This document shows, in pieces, positions 58,401-64,000 of a DNA stretch of 64,000 nucleotides (position 1 is the stretch's first letter; each line of letters opens with the position of its first letter). The translations under genes and the position numbers were made by a program. Origin of the DNA: Atherix ibis (taxonomy: Eukaryota > Arthropoda > Insecta > Diptera > Athericidae). The stretch covers positions 49,235,667 through 49,299,666 of the forward strand of contig OY282610.1 in the NCBI GenBank assembly GCA_958298945.1. Direction: 5' to 3'. A model generated the notes under the pieces. That model ran no database searches. It had not been told where the DNA came from and saw only the letters and a program-made list of their open reading frames with translations.

Positions 58401-59157
58401 GGGTTTGTCTGATAAGTTAGTGATAAACTCAAAATATGTAGCTTTTATAAGGAAAATTATATTCTTTTAATTATCTGGCATTTGTTAAAAGCCACCAAAA
58501 ATTTTATATACATTTGTTCATTAGTTTAGTTTTCGGCATAGAAGCGACTCTTAGCGTAATTATACAGAAAATCCAACGGCGCTAAATCACATGATTATGG
58601 CGGTAAATTGACGGTACCAGAAGGGTTTTTGGCCTTTCACATTAATATCTTCGATTTCGTGGGAAAAGTAATCAGTTATCATATGGCCATACCGTTCGAA
58701 CCAGGCCGACTTTTATCGTTTTCGAAAAAGTAGGGCCCAATGATGCCGACTGACCACAATACGCACCAAATAGTAACTTTTTAGGCATGTTATGATCTCT
58801 TGTGAATCACGTGAAGATTTGCCTCCCTCGATAAGCAGCAATTTTCCTTATCAACATACACAGAGAGAAATGGAAATGTACCTCACCTAAGAAGAAGATT
58901 TTCTATGAAAAATCACTATCAGGTTCTTGCTGTTCTAACAATCAATTTGTGAAAATTATTCGCTGCTCATCGTCTCTGGGCTTCAGCTGTTGTATTATCT
59001 GAATTTTATACGGGTGTACGGGGTTTGTCTGATAAGTTAGTGATAAACTCAAAATATGTAGCTTTTATAAGGAAAATTATATTCTTTTAATTATGTGGCA
59101 TTTGTTAAAAGCCACCATATAAAATTTTATATACATTTGTTCATTAGTTTAGTTTTC
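55441..59157 (-). repeat. Six-copy tandem array of a ~620-bp transposase-derived unit
   Basis: Units start at TCGGCATAGAARCGACTCTT: 55441, 56053, 56673, 57293, 57913, 58533; lengths 612, 620, 620, 620, 620 and about 624. Each carries a piece of a Tc1/mariner-superfamily transposase on the minus strand, broken by stops: HPYKIQIIQQLKPRDDEQR, IFFLGEVHFHF (the catalytic Asp is Gly in every copy), FGAYCGQS, LGPTFSKTIKVGLVRTVWPYG. Copies are nearly identical; diagnostic differences trace the order of amplification. No long open frame survives in any unit. Confidence 0.95.
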
Positions 59158-59159
59158 AA

Positions 59160-59820
59160 GGCCAATAAAATCTATGGAAAAAAGTGAATTTAGTGTGTTA
59201 ATAAAATACTATTTTTTGAGACAAAAACCAACATCTAAAGGCAAAAATAAGCTTGAAAAGTAAGTAACTAAATTTCGTTGTGGTTGTACGAGCACATATT
59301 ACACTGACCGCCCAGCACGTCCGATTTAAGTTACCATCGAATAAATAATTAATAAAACCTATGATATCATCTTAAAAGATCCTCGATTGACGTGTATGAT
59401 ATAGCTGATATGGTATTTATATCAAAGAAATAACGTGTAGGTCCTAAGGATACTTTGAAGAGATTTTGCTAGGAGAGGTCTGAAGGCACTACTTAAAAGA
59501 AATTCGAAGGATGTTTGGACGATGCTTTATTGAGTTCGGGTTAATTAATAATACTGTTTTTGTGTAAGTATAACAAATCTACGGGATAAAAGCTGCCTGT
59601 AAATCACTTTTTAAAAGAAACTAATTTGAAAAAATTCAAAATTTAATTATCGTAGAGGCAATACTCATGATGAATTTGTTTGCGCAATATTTTTGGGCAA
59701 GTTTCCTTTATCGTGAAGATTTTTTCCTATTTTCTTTGACTTAAGAAACAACGTACAATATGTTAACCACAACATATTTTCATTATAGTATTTTAAACTA
59801 AAAAAAATAATTTATATTTT
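59160..59820. other. Unique DNA right of the array
   Basis: No coding or repeat signal recognised. It begins where the array unit breaks off (TTTTCAAGGCC). Confidence 0.4.
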
Positions 59821-59825
59821 ATTGA

Positions 59826-60605
59826 TTGATTAAATGGTCTTTAGCATTTTGTATGGAATATGATGTCGGTCAGACCTTTTTTCATAATATTTTCGTAGCT
59901 TTCTGGTGTTATTTCAGCAATTTTGGTTCGAATATTGTCCTTAAGCATCGAGGTTGTGGTTGGTTTGTTAGTGTATACATTTTCCTTCCCGTACCCTCAT
60001 ACGAAGAAATCGGAAGGCTTCAAATCAGGGGATCGTGGCAGCCAGTCGATATCACAACTTTTCGACATTAATTCTCAAAATTTACAACGTAGCACGAGCT
60101 GTGGGTGGTGTGGCACCGCCTTGTTGGAACCACATGTTATATAGGCTTAGTTGATCCAATTTAGGCAGAAGAAAGTTTTCCAACATGTCCCCACAGCGGT
60201 TACCAGTAACTGTTACAGCATTGCCTCCAGCATCTACGAGGGTGTAGTGGTATTTGGTGTATCAGTTGAGGGTTTTCAGTGCCCCAATAGCGGCTATTCT
60301 ATTTATTAACAAAGCCCTCCAAATCGAAGTGTCCTTCGTCACTCATAATTATTTTTGGCCAAAAATGCTGGTCGTCTCCACTGAGCTGTAAAACTCGAGC
60401 ACTCCAGTCTCGCCACCGTTCATGGTCATTTGCCTGCAGCTGTTGTATCAATTGAATTTTATACGGGTAAAGAAGCACGGCGTCGATGAGATATTCTTGC
60501 GGTATTAGTTTCTACATCATATATTGTTAAATGCCAATACACAAATATCATCCAAACTAAAATGGCGGCCAAACAAAATCGACCTGGAACATAAATAGCA
60601 CCCTT
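59826..60605 (-). pseudogene. Decayed transposase, close relative of 1743-2640
   Basis: Long stretches are nearly identical to the nested copy 2 (for example GTTAGTGTATACATTTTCCT and ACGAAGAAATCGGAAGGCTT). On the minus strand it keeps WFQQGGAT (catalytic Asp replaced by Gly), a decayed DWLPRSPDLKPSDFFV and, near 60605-60560, the CAAAATGGCGGC upstream word. About 70 bp corresponding to 2150-2205 of copy 2 are missing at about 60233. Non-functional. Confidence 0.75.
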
Positions 60606-60609
60606 TAGA

Positions 60610-60925
60610 AAATCATATTTCAATAAAAATAAAAATTAAATAACAAGAAACAAAATACTTAAAATTAAGCATAAATAAAAAAAGTGCATTAAAATTAATC
60701 ATTTAATAAAAATTTAGTTAACGACCATTAAAATCAAGTATGATAAAATAGTACTGAATGTTAATGTAAGCAAAAATTACAATTAAATAGCCTAGTTGTT
60801 AGCATATTCGTTAGCCTACTGGCCTACCATCTTAGCTAATCCCCAAAAAAACTGTTTTTACTCTAGTTTCCTTATCCCGATATCTTTTGTCGCCAAATGG
60901 CCTTTAGTGCCCTGCCGCTTAGAAT
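60610..60925. other. AT-rich spacer, no gene seen
   Basis: No recognisable feature before the mariner element. Confidence 0.4.
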
Positions 60926-60928
60926 ATA

Positions 60929-61779
60929 CGAGGTCTGTTCAAAAAGTATCGCGAATTTTGTGTTTTTTCAAAATAATCCCCACCAGATATTATACACTTG
61001 TGCCAACGTTTTTTTCAATCCTCAAAACACTTCAAAAAATCATTTTTTGTGATCTTGTTCAGCTCCTCCTTCGATGCCGTCTCTATCTCCTCAATCGTAG
61101 CGTAGCATCCTCCTTCCATGGGGCTCTTCAGTTTCGGGGATAAGAAAAAGTCACAGGGGGCCGATCTGGGGAATACGGTGGCTGCGGCATTGTTAGTGTG
61201 TTGTTTTTGGTCAAAAATGGCAAAAGTCAATTTTTGTTCTTCCAAAAATTCGGGCGTTTCTGGCGGATTTCTTCACGCAACTTGCGCATAACTTGCAGGT
61301 AATATTCCTTATTGACCGTTCTACCCTGTGGCAAGAACTCATGATGTACCACGCCCCTGCAATCGAAGAAAACTGTAAGCAAAACCTTCACATTCGACCG
61401 AACTTAGCGCTTTTTTCGGCAGCTTCCATTGGGATGATTGAGATTTGGTTTCCACGTCATAACCATAAACCAATGATTCGTCACCAGTTATCACCCTCTG
61501 GAGCAAATTTAATCCGTCGCGGACAGAGTCCAACAGCTCCTTAGCAATGTTAATGCGATGTTGTTTTTGGTCGAAATTGAGCAAAAATCGAAGACGAGCC
61601 AAAACACGTGCAAGCAAAGCAGCTGTCAAAAATTACCATAACTGATCATTCAAATTAAGCCAAACTTGACGGCATAGGTGAAAAACATGAGTACCAACAT
61701 AACGCCACAAATAATTGAAAATCGAATATACGTAGCTCGCGGAAATTCAAAATTCGCGATACTTTTTGAACAGACCTCG
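60929..61779 (-). mobile_element. mariner element with intact ends, internally deleted
   Basis: Both ends read CGAGGTCTGTTCAAAAAGTA in inverted orientation and the match continues through TCGCGAATTTTG without mismatch. TA flanks both sides (60927-60928, 61780-61781). The length is 851 bp against about 1.3 kb for a complete mariner. It encodes pieces of a mariner transposase on the minus strand. The perfect ends suggest that it was mobilised relatively recently, by a transposase supplied from elsewhere. Confidence 0.92.
61015..61629 (-). pseudogene. mariner transposase, N-terminally truncated and frameshifted
   Basis: The frame from 61629 holds QKQHRINIAKELLDSVRDGL, RVITGDESLVYGYDVETKSQ (first catalytic Asp kept in TGDE) and SSQWKLPKK. 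After a shift, CRGVVHHEFLPQGRTVNKEY is readable on the minus strand near 61370-61310. The frame 61245-61015 reads APCDFFLSPKLKSPM (third Asp kept in PCD), ATIEEIETASKEELNKI, and FLKCFED. The N-terminal DNA-binding domain and the second catalytic block (HDNAxxH) are missing. Confidence 0.88.
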
Positions 61780-61899
61780 TACATTTCAGTATTAACGTTA
61801 CTTGACAAACAAACAATTAAATTTTAATAAATGAAAAATGTAATAAGAAAAAAATTAAAAAGAAAATAAAAATTGAACAAAAATGAAAATTCAAATTTT

Positions 61900-62455
61900 T
61901 CAAATTTCCGGTTTTATTAGAAAGATTGAACCTTGAACCTTGAAAATAATGAAACATATCATTTATATGACTACCACGGCTGGCCTTACAGTACCCCATT
62001 CGCTCGGCCCAGTTTTTCAGTACATTTTCGATTGTCTGGGCGTGTATCTCTTCAATGGCAACTTTGATTTCGTGTTGCAAGGCCTCAATTGTCTCTGGAT
62101 GGCTTGCGTAACATTTATCCTTAACAGCTCCCCACAGAAAATAATCCAACGGGCTCAAATCATAACTCCGAGGCGGCCAATTGACATCAGACTTTCGGCT
62201 GATTATTCGGTTTTCGAAAGGAGTCCCCATAAGTTGGATTGTTACGTTGGCTGTGTGGCAAGTGGCCCCGTCCTGTTAAAACCAAATGTCGTTCATGCCA
62301 TTCTCTTCAACTTTTGAAAACAAAAATTCGTTGAGCATGCCACGATAGCGCTCACCATTGCCCGTAACGGCGGATCCTTCATCGTTTTCGAAGAAAAACG
62401 GGCCATTGATGCCTCCAGTCCAAAATCCGCACCAAACCGTGACTTCGTACTTAAA
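61900..62455 (-). pseudogene. Transposase (WPPRSxDLxPLDxFLWG group), 5'-truncated, one stop
   Basis: The best preserved member of its group here. In order on the minus strand: VTVWCGFWTGGINGPFFFEN, GSAVTGNGERYRGMLNEFLF (about 62380-62315), NDIWF-stop-QDGATCHTA (about 62290-62260; the stop TAA stands where CAA, Gln, is expected), then frame 62230-61817 with DVNWPPRSYDLSPLDYFLWG, ETIEALQHEIKVAIEEI and WAERMGYC. The second and third catalytic residues are present; everything before VTVWC, including the first Asp, is missing. The continuation past about 61900 is probably read-through. Confidence 0.85.
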
Positions 62456-62539
62456 ATAAATTAACGCAGCAAAATGAGAGAATTTAGGTCATTGTAGCAA
62501 CACAATTCCGATAATAACTGTAAACTGCATGCAGGTGGC

Positions 62540-63070
62540 GCTGTCAAAATTTTAAAACCTTCACAATCTTATGGGAATGTACAAAAGTCCGACTGTTTTA
62601 TCGCCGAATTAGATTTTGTTTAAATTTTGCAGTTGTACTCCCAAGTACTGCCATGCATTTCAATGTTTTGTTATATGGCAGGATTTGTGTTTGATCATTT
62701 AAATTGAAATAGAACTTACGTCATGTGAATATGTTATTTTTAATTTTATTAAAAAATTGAGTAAAACATCATTAATAAATAATACAGTTTATATCAATTG
62801 TCTTTAATTTGATGAAATTCAGAATTTTTTGACAGTTTGCAGTTCACTTTACTGTTTCAGTCGGAAGTGTGTGTTCCTTTTATAAAAGTTAGAACACAAT
62901 TCCGACGTGTTTTTTAAATTTTTAAAATTTTCACAATTTTACTGGAGAGCACAAAATTCCGACAACGACGAACGATTTTATCGTCGAATTAGAATTTTTT
63001 CTAATTTTGTCGTTGTCCTTGTAGTGCTGCAACACATCTTAATAGTTTGTGATGTGGCAGCACCGTTCAA
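62540..63070. repeat. Paired ~145-bp direct repeat with internal hairpin
   Basis: TTTTAAAACCTTCACAATCT-(...)-ATCGCCGAATTAGATTTTG (62550-62620) is matched by TTTTTAAAATTTTCACAATT-(...)-ATCGTCGAATTAGAATTTT (62920-63000), each continuing to a GTTGT-(...)-GTACTGC / GTGCTGC and TTATATGGCAG / TGATGTGGCAG end. The right copy carries an inverted pair CCGACAACGAC / GTCGTTGTCC. Unclassified; possibly a short foldback element. Confidence 0.55.
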
Positions 63071-63099
63071 ATCGAAATCAAAGGCCTGATAAATGGTTA

Positions 63100-64000
63100 A
63101 ATGAACTTAAAAATTAAAAAAAAAAAACAATATAATTAATAAACTGATCATATGATATTTGTTTACTCGTTGCAATTGTGTTCAATTTATTGAATCGGGC
63201 AAGAACCAATTGTCGTCTCAATTGTATTCGAAGCTAAACACACCTTCTGGACGAGGGAACGGTTTGCTTGTAAAAGCCATAAGCATGCGCACATAACAAT
63301 ATTACCTCCAGAATGTACATACGTACGTCCAGAACAGGAAACGGTAATGGGGGGGGGGGGGGGGGGTGGTAAGTATTCGAGTACATTCCGAATACGGGTA
63401 GAGAAAAGCGATGGAATTTTTTAATTTAATATATGAATTTCTATATACTAGTCGTATAAGAAAAACAGTGTCTGCTCCATGGAAATGAAGAAATCATCGA
63501 CGATGGAAATCCTAGTAAGGAATACCGGCCCGGCTGGGTTGAGTACCATTTAATGGTATGTGTTCTCAGTTATTAGATTTGAATGCATTTTCGATAGTGA
63601 AAAAATGGAAGGCCGTTTAATAAGGAATAAAACCAATCATAATAATATTAAATTGAGCACGAAATATATATTAAATTTTGCTTAATGCTTCCATATACCA
63701 TATGTATGTATGCATGGATGTGGGTTTCTATGGAAATAAGTAAGTAAGTAAATAAGTATGCATGAGAATCGCGAAATACCACCAATAATGGTAGTGAGAA
63801 ATTTCTCAAAGACGCTCGGATAGGATTGTCGAAACACTCAAAAGCCAAATAATAATGAGCATTTTTTTTTTGTTTTTTCTTTTTTCTATTTTTTTTTCTT
63901 TTTTGTATCAATTGAAAAATTGTTTTTTCTTCTCTACCATTTCTTGTACTAACTATCCTGATCCGATTTAGTGTAAAAATATAAAAATTATAAAAAACAT
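63100..64000. other. No gene seen; contains an 18-G run
   Basis: A homopolymer of about 18 G at 63349-63366 and AT-rich DNA. The open frame at 63648-63911 (minus) starts with Lys/Arg low complexity and has no recognised domain. Confidence 0.45.

Noticed and set aside
55441..59157. Possibility that the six-copy array is a CRISPR-like or gene-family cluster
   Set aside because: Units are ~620 bp with no spacers and no surviving open frame, and they carry transposase remnants; a tandem satellite is the simpler reading.
63349..63366. 18-G run (also 22734-22745 and 41790-41803) as G-quadruplex regulators
   Set aside because: Homopolymer runs without nearby gene context; could also be unreliable in length. 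Not enough to call a regulatory site.

Overview
This is an AT-rich (roughly three quarters A+T by eye) eukaryotic nuclear window. It has large introns, many tri- and dinucleotide microsatellites and many decayed DNA transposons. The one confidently recognised host gene is the 3' part of Ssdp (SSBP2/3/4 family, single-stranded DNA-binding protein, partner of Chip/LDB). It lies on the + strand from 11149 to the stop codon at 34256. Its Pro/Gly/Met-rich protein and its acidic and basic C-terminus fit an insect, and the overall texture suggests a higher fly (Diptera, Brachycera). The species cannot be fixed from the sequence alone.

Layout. 1-5000 is transposon graveyard: a Tc1-like element with clear terminal inverted repeats (53-3046) carries two decayed Tc1/mariner-superfamily transposase copies inside it. 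It is followed by another decayed copy and an internally deleted mariner. 6130-7545 is a field of degenerate repeats built on a 'CAAATGTCAAATTATG'-like word. 9990-10705 is another decayed transposon. 11149-34256 holds ten Ssdp coding exons (one a predicted 30-nt microexon) in introns of 55 bp to about 7 kb; the introns carry a foldback MITE, tandem repeats and dispersed repeats. The upstream exons (LisH/LUFS N-terminus) are not seen and should lie left of the window.

34257-64000 has no recognisable host gene. It holds 3'UTR/intergenic AT-rich DNA, a roughly 528-bp direct repeat (43.2-44.3 kb), a 40-bp minisatellite interrupted by MITEs of the same family as the intronic one (45.4-46.8 kb), a fragment of non-LTR retrotransposon with a 45-bp foldback palindrome (50.8-51.3 kb), and a Tigger/pogo-like element with matching ends (51334-52714). 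It also holds a six-copy tandem array of a ~620-bp transposase-derived unit (55441-59157), a TIR-bounded mariner with an internal deletion (60929-61779) and a fairly well kept transposase fragment (61.8-62.5 kb).

The most striking structures are the six-copy array, in which a decayed transposase piece has become a young satellite with a traceable amplification history, the MITE family with 3-bp target duplications inside a minisatellite, and the in-frame microexon of Ssdp. I see no new enzymatic or defence system. Transposase identities rest on remembered family motifs; no database search was run.
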